Of a DNA stretch of 64,000 bases, positions 1 to 12,536 are shown piece after piece. The notes under the pieces were generated by a model that was given only the letters and a program-made list of their open reading frames with translations, was not told where the DNA came from and ran no database searches. The translations under genes and the position numbers were made by a program. The stretch lies in contig NZ_CP025257.1 in the NCBI RefSeq assembly GCF_002843565.1, positions 844,215 to 908,214 on the forward strand, in the 5' to 3' direction. Each line of letters begins with the position of its first letter. Positions within the stretch are counted from its first letter, which is position 1. Origin of the DNA: Mesoplasma syrphidae (GTDB taxonomy: Bacteria > Bacillota_I > Bacilli_A > Mycoplasmatales > Mycoplasmataceae).

Positions 1-337
1 CTCGACCACTTAATTTACATACTTTAATCCCATAACTAGCTACTAATGGTGCGAAGACTAGGGTTGTTTTATCGCCAACGCCTCCAGTAGAATGCTTATC
101 AGCTTTGAAACCTTGAATATCAGAAATATCATAAGTAATTCCTGATTCGACATATGCCTTAGTTAAAGCTGCTGTTTCTTTTTCTGTCATTCCATTAAAT
201 CAAATTGCCATTAACATACTAGCCATTTGATAATCAGCTATATCTTCTTTTAAGTAACTTTTAATCAGCCAATCAATTTCTACTTCTGTTAATTGTTGAT
301 TCTGTTTCTTTTTTTCAATTAAATCTGCGAATGTCAT
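1..337 (-). CDS. deoA: Pyrimidine-nucleoside phosphorylase, N-terminal part (cut by window edge)
   Basis: About 112 residues of the N-terminus are visible. The protein begins [11 protein letters not shown] and runs into the glycine-rich phosphate-binding motif [10 protein letters not shown], which is diagnostic of the thymidine/pyrimidine-nucleoside phosphorylase family. These enzymes split pyrimidine (deoxy)nucleosides into base and (deoxy)ribose-1-phosphate in the cytosol. One internal TGA (in AIWFNG) must be read as Trp. The start is supported by GGAGGC seven bases upstream. It is divergent from the mutase/deoC pair, which would process its sugar-phosphate product, so the three genes form a nucleoside-salvage cluster. 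The catalytic C-terminal lobe lies outside the window. Confidence 0.93.
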
Positions 338-443
338 TTTGCCTCCTATGCCCTTTATTAATATTTTATTCCTAAAATTGCGTTATTTCACAACATCAAT
401 TGCTTATTATTTAGATTAAAATAAATGTAAGGGGGTATTAATA

Positions 444-2126
444 ATGATTTATTACAAGAATAATCCTGTCTACAAGGAATGAATGGAGAGCAAAAGTCTG
501 GAGCCTCAATTAAAGAGAATGCTTCAGAATGCTTCTGAAGAAGAACTTTTTGCAGCATTTAATTTGGAACTAGAATTTGGAACTGCTGGAATTCGTGGAA
601 TCCTTGGAGCTGGTCCTGGACGTTTTAATTTATATACAATTAGAAAGGTTACAATTAGTTATGCAAACTTGCTGATTAAGAAGCATTTCGGACGTTTAAA
701 AGATGGTGTTGTTATTGGCCATGACAATCGTCACAATTCTGCAATTTTTGCACAAGAAGTGGCTAACATTTTAACCAGTTTTGGAATTACTGCTTACTTG
801 TTTGAGGATAACAAAATGAAGCCAACACCAGTTGTTTCTTTTGCCACTAAAGCCTTAAATTGTATTGGAGGAGTTGTAATTACTGCTTCTCATAATCCTG
901 CTGAATATAATGGTTATAAAATTTATGATCAATTCGGATGTCAACTGATGCCTGAAGATACTGACATAATTGCTGCTGAAATGAATAAAATTAGTAACAT
1001 TATTGATTGAAAATACACACCTGATATAAGACTTTTAAAAACAGTTAATAAAGAAATCACTAATAAGTATTTAAATATGATTTGCAATCTAGAATTTTAT
1101 CAAAATCATCAGTCTGAAAAAAAGATGTTAAAAATTGTCTTTTCAGCAGTTAATGGAACGGGAACAGAATTTACTCCAGTTATTTTAAAAGAATCTGGTT
1201 ATGAAGTTATTGAAGTTGCAGAACATGCTTATGAAGATCCTACTTTTGAACATGTAGTGAATCCAAATCCAGAATTTGATCCAGCATGAAAAATTCCATT
1301 GCAGTATGGTGCTAAGCACAATGCCGATTTAATTATCCTAAATGATCCTGACGCAGATCGCATTGGAATTGCAGTTAAGCATAATAACAAATTTTATCGC
1401 TTAGATGGAAATCAGACTGGTCCTATTTTAATTGATTGAAAACTTAAAAATTTAGTTCGCACTAATCAAATGCCAATAAATCCTGTGCTTTATTCAAGTT
1501 TTGTTACTTCTGATTTGGGGGATCGTATAGCTCATGAGACTTATCAGACTGCAATTGTTAAAACCTTAACAGGATTTAAGTGAATGGGAAATGAAATGGC
1601 TAAAGAATCTGTCAATGGTTTAAACTTTGTCTTTGCCTATGAAGAGAGTTATGGTTATGTTCTAGATCCTTCCACAAGAGATAAAGATGGAATTCAGGCT
1701 TCAATTATGATAGCTGAGGCCTGCTGATTTTATAAAAAACAAGGACAGACTTTGATTGATTATTTAAATGAGTTATTTCTTAAATACGGTTACTACTACA
1801 CTGAAACAATCAATCTAAATTTTAAACCCGAAGAAAAAGATTCAAAAATTGACCCACTAATGACTTCTTTAAGAACTGACGGCTTAAAGCAACTAAATAA
1901 TTTAAAAGTTATTAAGACCGAAGACTATCTTGATGGTTTGTATAATATGCCGGGCCAAGATTTAGTTAAATATTATTTTGAAGATGGTTCTTGATTAGCT
2001 GTTCGTCCGAGTGGAACTGAACCGAAATTGAAAATCTATTTTGTAACAGTTGGCCAAAATGAAAAAGAAGCTCAAGCTAAGACAAAAACGATGTATGCTG
2101 AGTTAAAAAAGAAAATGAATATTTAA
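444..2126 (+). CDS. Phosphohexomutase-family enzyme (phosphoglucomutase/phosphomannomutase, probable phosphopentomutase role)
   Basis: This 560-residue alpha-D-phosphohexomutase has all the family landmarks. The phosphoserine loop is TASHNPAEYNGYK (Ser about residue 149), the metal loop is NDPDADR (about residues 300-305), the sugar loop is AYEESYGY, and the phosphate-binding loop near the C-terminus is RPSGTEPK. Four or more in-frame TGA codons encode Trp, including residue 13. The ATG at 444 follows GTAAGGGGG. It moves phosphate between C1 and C6 (hexose) or C1 and C5 (pentose). Sitting between deoA and deoC, and 14 bases from deoC, it probably supplies the ribose-/deoxyribose-5-phosphate step; that is inferred from context. 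Mollicute homologues are often labelled deoB or manB. Confidence 0.92.
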
Positions 2127-2140
2127 GAGGAACATAAAAC

Positions 2141-2803
2141 ATGAAATTAAATAAATATATCGATCATACACTACTGAAACCAGAAGCCACCAAATCTCAA
2201 ATAATCAATTTATGTAATGAAGCGAAAGAATATGACTTTGCAACCGTTTGTGTAAATTCATACTGAACTAAATTTGTAAAGTCACAACTGAGAAATTCAA
2301 CTGTTGGAATAACTACTGTTATTGGGTTTCCATTGGGAGCTTGTTCAACTGAAACTAAAGTTTTTGAAACTATTCAAGCAATCAAAGATGGAAGCGATGA
2401 AATTGATATGGTAATTAATATTGGAGCACTAAAGGATCAAGACTATCAAGCAGTTTTAGCAGATATGAAAGCAGTCAAAAATGCAGCTCAAAATAAAATA
2501 GTTAAATGTATTATGGAAAACTGTTTGCTTTCAAAAGAAGAAATTGCGACGGCTTGTAATTTAGCACTGGAGGCAGGTTTGGATTACGTTAAAACTTCAA
2601 CAGGTTTTAGTAGCCATGGAGCAACTATTGAAGATGTTGCGCTGATGAATGAAATTGTTAAGGACAAAGCACTTGTTAAAGCCGCTGGTGGTGTTCGCAA
2701 TTATCAAGAGGCAATTGCTATGATTGATGCTGGCGCTAGTCGTTTGGGAACATCTGGTGGTGTTGCAATTGTCAAAGGTAAGGAACATAATCAGGATTAT
2801 TAA
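2141..2803 (+). CDS. deoC: Deoxyribose-phosphate aldolase
   Basis: This 220-residue TIM-barrel class I aldolase cleaves 2-deoxyribose-5-phosphate to glyceraldehyde-3-phosphate and acetaldehyde, feeding nucleoside sugars into glycolysis. The Schiff-base lysine lies in KTSTGF (Lys about 151), the second essential lysine in VKAAGG (about 180), and the acid in DEIDMV (about 89). The N-terminal YIDHTLLKP motif is typical. One TGA is read as Trp (SYWTKF). AAGAGGAAC precedes the ATG. It is co-transcribed with the mutase and ends at a hairpin shared with the convergent ATP synthase operon. Confidence 0.96.
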
Positions 2804-2820
2804 GTAATGTAAATAAAATA

Positions 2821-2866
2821 AAAAAACTTAAAACTATGCTAAAAGCAAAGTTTTAAGTTTTTTTAT
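2821..2866. terminator. Bidirectional intrinsic terminator between deoC and atpC
   Basis: AAAAACTTAAAACT pairs with AGTTTTAAGTTTTT, with about 15 bases in the loop. A T-run follows on the plus strand and A-rich sequence precedes it, so it can serve both convergent operons. Confidence 0.8.
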
Positions 2867-2877
2867 TTTTTTTACAT

Positions 2878-3177
2878 TTAAAATAGTTTATCTGGTGTTT
2901 CGATTTTTTGACCTTTTTCATCAACCAAATATAAGCGCTCTGTAATAATTTTACATTGCTTACCATCAACAACTACTAGTCCACGATGGACATGAATATG
3001 TGTAACTTTATCTTTAATTCTAAAAGACATTGTTCCTATTTTTAGTGCCGATACTAATGGAACAATATTAACCAAAATTCCCATGTCTCCATCAATAGTT
3101 TGTACGTTAACAATATCAACTTCTTTATCGTTAATGAAAGTTCCGTTTGGAGTAACAATTTTTAGTTTAATTCCCAT
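2878..3177 (-). CDS. atpC: ATP synthase epsilon subunit, short form
   Basis: Last gene of the ATP synthase operon. Its 99 residues contain the N-terminal beta-sandwich domain (KIVTPNG, TIDGDMGILVNIVPLV, HVHRGLVVV) that binds gamma and the c-ring. The protein stops after EKGQKIETPDKLF. Typical epsilon subunits are 130-140 residues long, with a C-terminal helical hairpin that inhibits ATP hydrolysis; that domain is absent. The DNA just downstream is the terminator, not a broken continuation, so this looks like a genuine short form. The start is supported by AGGGAG upstream. Confidence 0.9.
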   Translation of the reverse strand: MGIKLKIVTPNGTFINDKEVDIVNVQTIDGDMGILVNIVPLVSALKIGTMSFRIKDKVTHIHVHRGLVVVDGKQCKIITERLYLVDEKGQKIETPDKLF

Positions 3178-3194
3178 AAATTATTCTCCCTATA

Positions 3195-4619
<1,425 letters not shown>

Positions 4620-4622
4620 TTA

Positions 4623-5471
4623 TTATTTTAGTTGTGCATTAGCACCAGAAACAATTTCAGAAATTTCTTGTGTAATTGCGCTTTGACGACGACGATTATA
4701 TTTAATATTTAATTCATTTGACAAGTCTTCTCCATTGTTTGTAGCGTTTTCCATTGCCAGCCTTCTGGAAGCTTGCTCTGAAACTTGTGATTCAACAATT
4801 GTTCCGAATAAAATAGTGTTTAAAAACATGTTTACTGTTGTTTCTAAAATTACTTCTGCACTTGGTTCAAATAAAACTTCACCTTTATAACTTGATTCCA
4901 AATTATCACTTTTAATAATCGGAAATAATCTTAATGCTGTTGGCTCAAATGTGACGTTATTTATGAATTTTGTATAAACTATTTTAATTTCATCGAATTC
5001 TCCGCTTGTATATCATGACATAATGTCATTTCCCATTTCACGAGCTTGTTGGTTGGTAAATGTAATATCTACATCAATTCTTTGATCTTTAATTTTGGTT
5101 TTACGATTTTTATAAAATGCAACTGCTTTTGTTCCAATAGCATAAACTTCATCATTTTCTTTTAAGTTATTGACAACAAGCTTATTAATATTTTGGTTAT
5201 ATCCACCACATAGTCCTAAATTTGAATTAATAACTATTCACAAAGTTTTTTTAATTTCGTTGTCTGATTTTTTTAGAAATACTGATTCATTACTCTGCTT
5301 AATAATATTATTAAAAACTGTATAGACTTCTGAAACATATTCCTGAGTTTCGACTACTCTTTTACCAATACGGCGTAATTTAGCACTGGCTACTAACTTC
5401 ATAGCATTGGTAATTTTACCAATATTGTTAATAGCTATAATTTCTGCTTTTAATGCACTTAAATTTGCCAT
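4623..5471 (-). CDS. atpG: ATP synthase gamma subunit
   Basis: This 282-residue central shaft of F1 has the conserved N-terminal helix (ITNAMKLVASAKLRR) and C-terminal helix (MENATNNGEDL, RRRQSAITQEISEIVSGA). The middle contains TGA codons read as Trp, so it is split under the standard code. Its ATG overlaps the atpA stop as TAATG, so translation is probably coupled. Confidence 0.95.
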
Positions 5472-7048
5472 TAAATACCCAATTTACTAAATTCTTTTTT
5501 AGTTCCGTATATCTCTGGTTTGTAGTCTTGAATATTTTTAATTAATTTTAGAACTATCTTTTCAAGTTCGGTGCTGATTTGTGATGTTAGTTGATCATCA
5601 AACTCTTTAGTTTTAGCCAATTTGTTTCGCAGCTTTTTAGCAACAGTGTCTTGTTTAAAATGCAATAAAATCTCATTTTTTAATTCACTCATTAACTCGA
5701 CAGGTAATCATTTAATTACATGTGTTTTAATTGCCAATAACAAGATTGCTTCATCAACTTGCTCCAAAGGTGAGTATTGACGTTGAATTAAAATTTGAAT
5801 AATTCTTCATCCGTGATCTAATGTTGCTTTTGTAGTTTCATCCAAATCCGATCCAAATTTTGAAAAAGCCTCTAATTCATAGTAAAGTGCTAACTCTAAT
5901 TTAAGAGTTCCTCCAACTTGTTTAATAGCTTTAATTTGTGCTGAAGAACCAACACGAGAAACAGAAGGTCCAATGTTAACAGCGGGTCTAATTCCCGCTT
6001 TAAATAAATCCCCTGACAAAAAAATTTGTCCATCAGTAATTGAAATTACATTAGTCGGAATATATGCTGAAATATCTCCTGCTTGAGTTTCAATAATTGG
6101 TAAAGCAGTAATTGAACCTCCACCAAACTTTTCGTTAACTCTTGCTGCACGCTCTAATAAACGTGAATGCAAATAAAATACATCTCCAGGATATGCTTCA
6201 CGCCCTGGTGGACGTCTTAATAACAATGACATTTCACGATAAGCAACGGCGTGTTTTGATAAGTCATCATAAACAATTAAAACATCATCACCGTTTGCCA
6301 TTCATTCTTCAGCAATTGTTACTCCAGTGTAGGGTGCTAAATACTGTAAAGGCGCTTGATCAGAAGACCCAGCATTAACAACTGTTGTATATTCCATTGC
6401 TCCATGTTTTTTAAGTTTTTCAACGACTTGAGCAATCGTTGAATCTTTTTGACCTATTGAAACATAAATACATTTAACATTTTTACCTTTTTGATTGATA
6501 ATAGCATCAATTGCAATTGCAGTTTTACCAGTTTGACGATCTCCAATAATTAATTCACGCTGCCCTTTTCCAATTGGGATTGCGGCATCAATTGCTAAAA
6601 TTCCTGTTTCCAGGGGTTCTGAAACTGATTTACGAGCCATCACTCCAGTCGCAATTTTTTCAACGGGACTTGTTTTGTTAGTAACAACTGCACCTTGATC
6701 ATCGATTGGTTGTCCCAATGCATTAACAACACGCCCAATCATTGCATCACCAACTGGTGTTTCAACAACTTTACCTGATCTTTTGACCAAATCTCCTTCT
6801 TTAATTAGTGTGGTATCTCCAAGAATAACTGCACCAACTGCACCCTCTTCAAGATTTAAAACCATTCCAAAAATGTTATTTGGAAAAATTAAAAGTTCAC
6901 CCATCATAGCTTTATCTAATCCGTAAATTAAAGCAACACCATCTCCTACAGTCGCAATTGAACCTTGTTCTGATTCAATTATTTCCTTACCGTAGTTTTT
7001 TATTTGTTTTTCAATTACTTCAGAGATTTCTTTAATATTTAAAGCCAT
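5471..7048 (-). CDS. atpA: ATP synthase alpha subunit
   Basis: This 525-residue non-catalytic nucleotide-binding subunit of F1 has the Walker A loop GDRQTGKT at about residues 169-176, the arginine-finger region [14 protein letters not shown], and the usual N-terminal beta-barrel ([14 protein letters not shown]). Two internal TGA codons are Trp (one at AEEWMANGDD). AGAGGTAGAAA precedes the ATG. It overlaps atpG by one base. Confidence 0.97.
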
Positions 7049-7058
7049 TTTCTACCTC

Positions 7059-7610
7059 TTACTTTCTTTTAAGAACTTCATAACGCATTGCATCAAGTTG
7101 GCCTTTAACGCTCCCGTCAAAGATTTGATTATTAACAATTACCTGAAGCCCTCCAATTAATTTATTATCTATTTTGTTAACTAATTTTACATGTTTACCA
7201 ATTTTTTTAGCAATCTTATTTTCAATGTCAATAATTTGTTTTTCGGAAATTTCTTTAGTCGATCAAATAACTCCATAAGTAATATCATGCAGAGCTGTTA
7301 AATTTTTACGTAAATGTTTTAAAATTGTTCTTGTGCTTGAAAAGGCTTTCATTTCTACAAGAATTTTCATAGCATTAAGAATATTTTCATTAATACCAAA
7401 AGCGCTAAAAGTTTCATCAATTATCTTAACCTTAGCAAGCTCATCATGATGACTTTTAATAGTTAAAATTTTTATAAAGTCTTCTTTTCCTTTTAAAGCA
7501 TCAATTAAGGCATTGCTTTGTTCAATAAAATCATCAACTTTATTTTGTTCAATAGCAATATTTGTTAAAGCTGCGGCTCAATTTTTAACAACGTTTTCTT
7601 TTAAATTCAT
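7059..7610 (-). CDS. atpH: ATP synthase delta subunit
   Basis: This 183-residue peripheral-stalk subunit begins MNLKENVVKNWAAALTNIA, with Trp encoded by TGA, and ends RYEVLKRK. The all-helical N-terminal domain and the C-terminal basic segment fit OSCP/delta. Length matches the family. Its start is one base from the atpF stop and its end is about 10 bases before atpA. The assignment rests on length, composition and fixed position between atpF and atpA. Confidence 0.9.
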
Positions 7611-7611
7611 A

Positions 7612-8157
7612 TTATTCCCTATCTAAATTCTCAATAAAATTTTCAATAATCTTTTCATTTTTGTTTTTATCAATTTCAGATTCTAGAATTTTTGAAGCGG
7701 CATCAAAGGCTACTTCAATAATTGTTTGCTTAATTTCTTCTTTAGCTTTAATTTTTTCTCTCTCAATTGAGCTTTTAGCATGATTTTGAATATTACTTGC
7801 CTCAGATGCGGCATTTTGTAAAATTTGCATTTTTTGAACTTCAGCATCAACTCTCGCATTCTTGACAATCAAAAGTGATTCTGATTTAGCTTGATTTAAC
7901 AAGGCCTCCGCCTTTTTAACATCTTTGTTAGCAATTAGCTGCTTTTCAACAGCATCGTCTAATAACTCATTAATCTTTGCTCGACGGTTATTAATTGTTT
8001 TTCTAAATGGCTTATAAACCAGTTTCGAAAGAATAATAACAATGACAATAGTTGCTAAAGCATGTGCAATAAAGTTTGGTAAATTTGGAAACAACATTCC
8101 AACAATTTCTGGAACTCCAGGAGTTGAAGGTGTTTCTGCTAATAAATTTAAAACCAT
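7612..8157 (-). CDS. atpF: ATP synthase b subunit
   Basis: This 181-residue subunit has one membrane segment (about residues 29-48, FIAHALATIVIVIILSKLVY) followed by a long charged coiled coil (KTINNRRAKINELLDDAVEKQL onward). It forms the peripheral stalk linking the a-subunit to F1 through delta. The extracytoplasmic N-terminus (MVLNLLAETPSTPG) has no lipobox cysteine. AGGAAGG lies upstream of the ATG. Confidence 0.94.
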   Translation of the reverse strand: MVLNLLAETPSTPGVPEIVGMLFPNLPNFIAHALATIVIVIILSKLVYKPFRKTINNRRAKINELLDDAVEKQLIANKDVKKAEALLNQAKSESLLIVKNARVDAEVQKMQILQNAASEASNIQNHAKSSIEREKIKAKEEIKQTIIEVAFDAASKILESEIDKNKNEKIIENFIENLDRE

Positions 8158-8203
8158 ATTTCAGCCTTCCTTCTAATTTTATTTGTCAGTTTTTAATTTA
8201 AAA

Positions 8204-8518
8204 TTAAGCAACAAAAATTAGCAGAATTGCAATAACCAAAGCGTAGATAGCTCCTGATTCAGCAATTCCTGCTGCAATAATCATTGTCGAAGTAATTTTT
8301 GAAGCCATTTCTGGATTTCTTCCGATTGCCATACAAGCTCCTTGACCAACTTGTCCTTGACCAATTCCAGCTCCCATAAATCCAATTGATGAAACACCTG
8401 CACCTAAGAACTTTAATCCTTCTCCAATAGTATTGTCGGCTAATAATGTTGGTATAACCGCTGCAATTGAACTAAATAAATTTGCATAAACGTTTACCAT
8501 TAAATTTGTAAATAACAT
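8204..8518 (-). CDS. atpE: ATP synthase c subunit (proteolipid)
   Basis: This 104-residue hairpin of two membrane helices has a [21 protein letters not shown] polar-loop region and the ion-carrying carboxylate in the second helix ([16 protein letters not shown]). The roughly 25-residue N-terminal extension ([15 protein letters not shown]) is longer than usual; MVNVY is a possible internal start, but AAAGGAG sits correctly before the ATG at 8518. Confidence 0.95.
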   Translation of the reverse strand: MLFTNLMVNVYANLFSSIAAVIPTLLADNTIGEGLKFLGAGVSSIGFMGAGIGQGQVGQGACMAIGRNPEMASKITSTMIIAAGIAESGAIYALVIAILLIFVA

Positions 8519-8531
8519 AATAATCTCCTTT

Positions 8532-9410
8532 TTAAACTGTTTGAACAGTACCTCTATTTTTTAATTCAATAAGTTTTGAGCTTTTTCGAGCTCTTGTTGT
8601 TGTAGTTAAGTCATCTTCAGTTAAATCACCCATTGCCTCTGATCAATATGATAACGTCAACATTATGAATACGATTGATTGAATGACAGCGTCAAATAAA
8701 TCAAAATACATATGCAAAAATGGTGTAACTACTGTTGTAAATATATTTAGTCCTGATCAGAAATAAATATATTGTTGTTTTCATGTATCTGGTTGATACA
8801 TAGGATTTCAAAAATCTCAGTTGGGTCATATGTGACCATCAACTGTAGATGTTCCCCCTCAACTAGCTTGCATCCCAATAAACAAGGCATAAACTAACCC
8901 CATTATTATTGATCCACCTAGTAAATTTCCAAATAAACGAAATGAAATTGAAAGCAGTGGTGTAAATTGAGTAAAAATTTCAATTGGGTTAAGATAGCGT
9001 TTTAAGTATGCAGCTTTTTGATATTTAAAACCAAAATAATAAATCATAACAAAAGTTACAAAACCCATCGATAATGTAACTGTATAAGAAGTTGTTTGTG
9101 ATTCTATTCCTAGTAAAGCAAACAATGATCCTACACAAATATACAAAATAATAAACATTGCATAAGGGGTCAAAACACGATACTTTCGACCCATTATTGA
9201 AACAACTAAATTTTCTACAGAACTTACAAACATATCTACTAAAACTAAAAAACCACTTAATTCTTCGCCCTCTTTATGAGCACGAATTTTCACGTTATAA
9301 ATAATTGATATTGTACAAATAACGATTGTTGTAAGAATGATTGATGTTAGTTGGTTAGATAATGCTCAAAGATTCCCTTCAATTTCTTCTTTAAGCGAAG
9401 TAAATAGCAT
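8532..9410 (-). CDS. atpB: ATP synthase a subunit
   Basis: This 292-residue polytopic membrane protein carries the conserved fourth-helix motif [11 protein letters not shown], whose arginine is essential for ion translocation. It begins [23 protein letters not shown] and ends NRGTVQTV. Many Trp residues in the C-terminal third are TGA-encoded, so the gene is fragmented under the standard code. It ends 13 bases before atpE. Confidence 0.94.
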
Positions 9411-9454
9411 TACTTTCCCCCTTCTTTTTTTCCTCCAAACAGAGAATTTATATT

Positions 9455-9877
9455 TTAGGAAACTAAACTCTCCTTTTCAGCGACTTCTTGTTTAAGCAAT
9501 ATTCCACTTAAATACGATAAAGCTATAACTGGAATCATTCCAATCAAAACTCCACCATAAAAAAATGGTGTTGTTGGAAGTAAAAACGCTAATAGGAATG
9601 GAACAACATATACTCCGATACGCACTAAATACATAAAATAATACAAATAATGATTTTCCGTTTTTAACAAAATTTTAACTGAAAGTAGTATTAGTATAAT
9701 TGCAACTACTGTTGTAATTTCACCAAGAATAAGTCCTGTAAGTCAATTTCAGCCAATTGTTTCTGTACCAACCAAGATTGCAATAACAATTAACGATATT
9801 AAACTTATAATTGCAAAAATTCATAATACTTTCTTGTTTTCCTTTAGTCTTTCTTTAATCTTTATTTGCTTGTACAT
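9455..9877 (-). CDS. AtpI-like small membrane protein, first gene of ATP synthase operon
   Basis: This 140-residue protein has four predicted membrane helices and a lysine-rich N-terminus (MYKQIKIKERLKENKK). It opens the ATP synthase operon, 44 bases before atpB, the position where AtpI, a c-ring assembly factor, is usually found. Sequence motifs are weak, so the role is inferred from position and topology. GGAAGAGGTG precedes the ATG. Two Trp codons are TGA. Confidence 0.7.
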
Positions 9878-9967
9878 TCACACCTCTTCCGATATATTTA
9901 TCCATTGTAAATATTTTACTCCTCTTTTTTAGTTAGTATTAACCTTTTTACAGGCAATAATTTTTTT

Positions 9968-9996
9968 CCAATAAAAAAAATACCAAGCGGTATTTT
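9968..9996 (-). terminator. Terminator after upp
   Basis: AAAATACC pairs with GGTATTTT around a four-base loop. On the minus strand it is followed by eight or more T residues. It separates upp from the ATP synthase operon. Confidence 0.8.
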
Positions 9997-10005
9997 ATTC
10001 TATTT

Positions 10006-10629
10006 TTATTTAGTTCCAAATATACGATCTCCAGCATCTCCTAATCCCGGAACAATGTAACCTTTTTCATTTAACTTTTCATCTAAGCAAGCCGCATATA
10101 CTTCGACTTCAGGATGTCTGTGTGCTAATTTTTTTAGTCCTTCTGGGACTGCTACAAGGCAAACAAATTTAATGTTTTTAGCTCCCCATTGTTTAACAAT
10201 ATCAATTGCTTTAATTGCGCTTCCTCCAGTTGCCAACATTGGATCAACTATTAATGTGTAGCTATTTTCAATATCTGTAGTAGTTTTAGCAAAATATTGA
10301 TGTATTTCTAGTGTCTCTTCATCACGGTATAACCCAATATGAGCAATTCTAGCTGTTGGTATTAACTTTTGAATTCCATCTAACATTCCAATTCCAGCTC
10401 TCAAAATTGGCACTAAAACAATTGGCTGTTCAATTGTATATCCAACTGTTTTTTGAATTGGAGTTTCAATTTCAATTTTTGTTAACGGAATATCTCTACA
10501 AATTTCATAAACCATTAATTGAGCAATTTCATTCAAGTTTTCTCTAAAATCTTTTGACGATGTATCTTGCTTGCGCATACGAGTAAGTTTATCAATAATA
10601 AGCGGATGTTTTAGTTCTGTAAATGGCAT
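10006..10629 (-). CDS. upp: Uracil phosphoribosyltransferase
   Basis: This 207-residue enzyme makes UMP from uracil and PRPP. The PRPP-binding loop is [14 protein letters not shown], and the uracil-binding C-terminus contains [17 protein letters not shown]. The start [11 protein letters not shown] at 10629 was chosen over an in-frame ATG at 10686 because AAGAGGAAC precedes it and its length fits the family. Together with deoA and deoC it supports pyrimidine salvage. Confidence 0.96.
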   Translation of the reverse strand: MPFTELKHPLIIDKLTRMRKQDTSSKDFRENLNEIAQLMVYEICRDIPLTKIEIETPIQKTVGYTIEQPIVLVPILRAGIGMLDGIQKLIPTARIAHIGLYRDEETLEIHQYFAKTTTDIENSYTLIVDPMLATGGSAIKAIDIVKQWGAKNIKFVCLVAVPEGLKKLAHRHPEVEVYAACLDEKLNEKGYIVPGLGDAGDRIFGTK

Positions 10630-10676
10630 AGTAGTTCCTCTTTTCTTTTTAAAAGTAATGTTATAAAAAAAACTTG

Positions 10677-10699
10677 CAAAAAGCAACCAAAATGGTTGC
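10677..10699 (-). terminator. Terminator after glyA
   Basis: GCAACCA pairs with TGGTTGC around a three-base loop. On the minus strand it is followed by TTTTT and, after GCAAG, another T-run. It lies 11 bases past the glyA stop. Confidence 0.75.
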
Positions 10700-10709
10700 C
10701 AAAAAATTA

Positions 10710-11948
10710 TTAGTATTTAAGATTAGGATAAATTGGAAAACGATCACAAAGACTTAAAACTTCTTGTGACAACTTTTCTATATTTTCAGATGATTGATCT
10801 TTTAAAGCACTGGCAATAATTTCTCCAACTTGAATAAACTCAGCTTCCTTAAATCCACGTGTAGTCATAGCTGGTGTCCCAACTCTAATGCCTGATGTAT
10901 GAAAAGGTTTTTCTTCATCAAATGGAATCATATTTTTATTAGTAACGATTCCTATTTTCTCAAGAATTTTTTCTGCCTGACGACCAGTCACTCCAAAAGC
11001 TTTTTTAACTTCTAGATTAATTAAGTGATTGTCTGTTCCACCAGCAATTAAACGCATTCCGTTTTTTTCTAGTGATGTTGCAAATGCTTTTGCATTTGCA
11101 ATTACTTGTGCAGCATATACTTTAAATTCAGGAGTGTCAACTTCAGTCAGTGCTTGAACTTTACCTGCAATTAAATTTTCCAATGGACCTCCTTGAATTC
11201 CTGGAAATACTGCCGAATCAATTTTTTTTGCAAATTCTTCTTTACATAAGATCATCCCTCCACGAGCTCCTCTTAATGTTTTATGTGTTGTAGTTGTTAC
11301 GATATCGGCATATTCCATCGGGTTTGGATGTACACCTGCAGCAACTAAACCCGCAATATGTGCCATATCAACCATTAGCAATGCTCCAACTTTATCAGCG
11401 ATTTCCTTAAATTTTTTAAAATCAATTGTTCTTGAATATGCACTTGCACCAGCAACAATTAGTTTTGGTTTATGTGTCAATACTACCTTTTCAACTTCTT
11501 CAAAATCAATTTGCTCAGTTTTTTTGTTAACACCATAAAAAGCAAAATTGTAAGCACTTCCAGAAAAGTTTATTGGATATCCATGAGTTAAATGTCCACC
11601 AGCATCAAGACTCATTGAAACAATTTTATCTCCATAATTTAAAATAGCACGGTAGGCTGCTTCGTTTGCTTGTGACCCTGAATGTGGCTGCAAATTTGCA
11701 TGATCGGCGTTAAAAATTTTTTTTGCCAAATCAATACCCATTTGTTCGATCTTATCAATGTATTCACAGCCACCATAATAACGTTTTCCTGGATAACCCT
11801 CAGCATATTTATTAGTTGCAATTGATCCGCTACATGTTAAAACTGCCTCTGATACATAGTTTTCAGAAGCTATTAGTTCAATATGATTTTGTTGACGTTT
11901 AAGTTCACTATTTAGCATTTCACTTATTTTTTTGTTAACAGTATTCAT
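10710..11948 (-). CDS. glyA: Serine hydroxymethyltransferase
   Basis: This 412-residue PLP enzyme interconverts serine and glycine while charging tetrahydrofolate with a one-carbon unit. The PLP-binding lysine is in [13 protein letters not shown] (Lys about 223). Other family blocks are [21 protein letters not shown] and [13 protein letters not shown]. It starts inside the rpiB 3' end (14-base overlap), with GTAGGGAC as ribosome-binding site, so the two are translationally linked. It fits with the putative folate transporter further right. Confidence 0.97.
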   Translation of the reverse strand: MNTVNKKISEMLNSELKRQQNHIELIASENYVSEAVLTCSGSIATNKYAEGYPGKRYYGGCEYIDKIEQMGIDLAKKIFNADHANLQPHSGSQANEAAYRAILNYGDKIVSMSLDAGGHLTHGYPINFSGSAYNFAFYGVNKKTEQIDFEEVEKVVLTHKPKLIVAGASAYSRTIDFKKFKEIADKVGALLMVDMAHIAGLVAAGVHPNPMEYADIVTTTTHKTLRGARGGMILCKEEFAKKIDSAVFPGIQGGPLENLIAGKVQALTEVDTPEFKVYAAQVIANAKAFATSLEKNGMRLIAGGTDNHLINLEVKKAFGVTGRQAEKILEKIGIVTNKNMIPFDEEKPFHTSGIRVGTPAMTTRGFKEAEFIQVGEIIASALKDQSSENIEKLSQEVLSLCDRFPIYPNLKY

Positions 11949-12375
11949 TAATAGTCCCTACTCTTTCTGCATGTCTTCCGCCTTCAAACTCAGTTTTCAA
12001 AAAAACATCAACTAATTTAATTGCTTTATCAACTGCAATTAATCTTGCCCCTGTTGCAATTACATTACAATCATTATGTTGTCTTATTAATTCAGCTGTT
12101 TGTGTCTCATAAACTAGACCAGCTCTAATGCCTTGAACTTTGTTTGCTGCAATGCTAATTCCAATTCCAGTTCCACAAAGAGCAATTCCGCGTGAACCTT
12201 TATCTTCAACAACTGCTTTTCCTAAGTTTATTCCATTTAATGAATAACTACACGATAGACCATCATTATTACCCATGTCAATAACTTCATATTTCAATTC
12301 TTGCAAATGCTTGACAATTGCTTGTTTCATTTCAATCGCTGTGTGATCATTTGTAATATAAATCTTTTTGCTCAT
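11935..12375 (-). CDS. rpiB: Ribose-5-phosphate isomerase B
   Basis: This 146-residue RpiB/LacAB-family isomerase converts ribulose-5-phosphate to ribose-5-phosphate. The catalytic cysteine lies in [15 protein letters not shown] (Cys about 67), and the N-terminal [10 protein letters not shown] loop and [12 protein letters not shown] are characteristic. AGAAGGGTTAGG precedes the ATG. It overlaps glyA. Confidence 0.94.
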   Translation of the reverse strand: MSKKIYITNDHTAIEMKQAIVKHLQELKYEVIDMGNNDGLSCSYSLNGINLGKAVVEDKGSRGIALCGTGIGISIAANKVQGIRAGLVYETQTAELIRQHNDCNVIATGARLIAVDKAIKLVDVFLKTEFEGGRHAERVGTINEYC

Positions 12376-12487
12376 AGTTTTACCTAACCCTTCTAAAATA
12401 TATTTTACCTTTTAAATAAATTTTTCATATTTTATTTGTAACATTTTAAAAGTTGTTTTTCAATTTAAAATTTTATGTCTCTTATTG

Positions 12488-12516
12488 TATTAAAAAACGG
12501 GAGCAACCCGTTTTTT
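12488..12516 (-). terminator. Strong terminator after HAD gene
   Basis: AAAAAACGGG pairs with CCCGTTTTTT around a five-base loop, with the T-rich arm on the minus strand. It insulates the HAD gene from rpiB-glyA. Confidence 0.85.
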
Positions 12517-12536
12517 AATATTACATAAAATACAAT

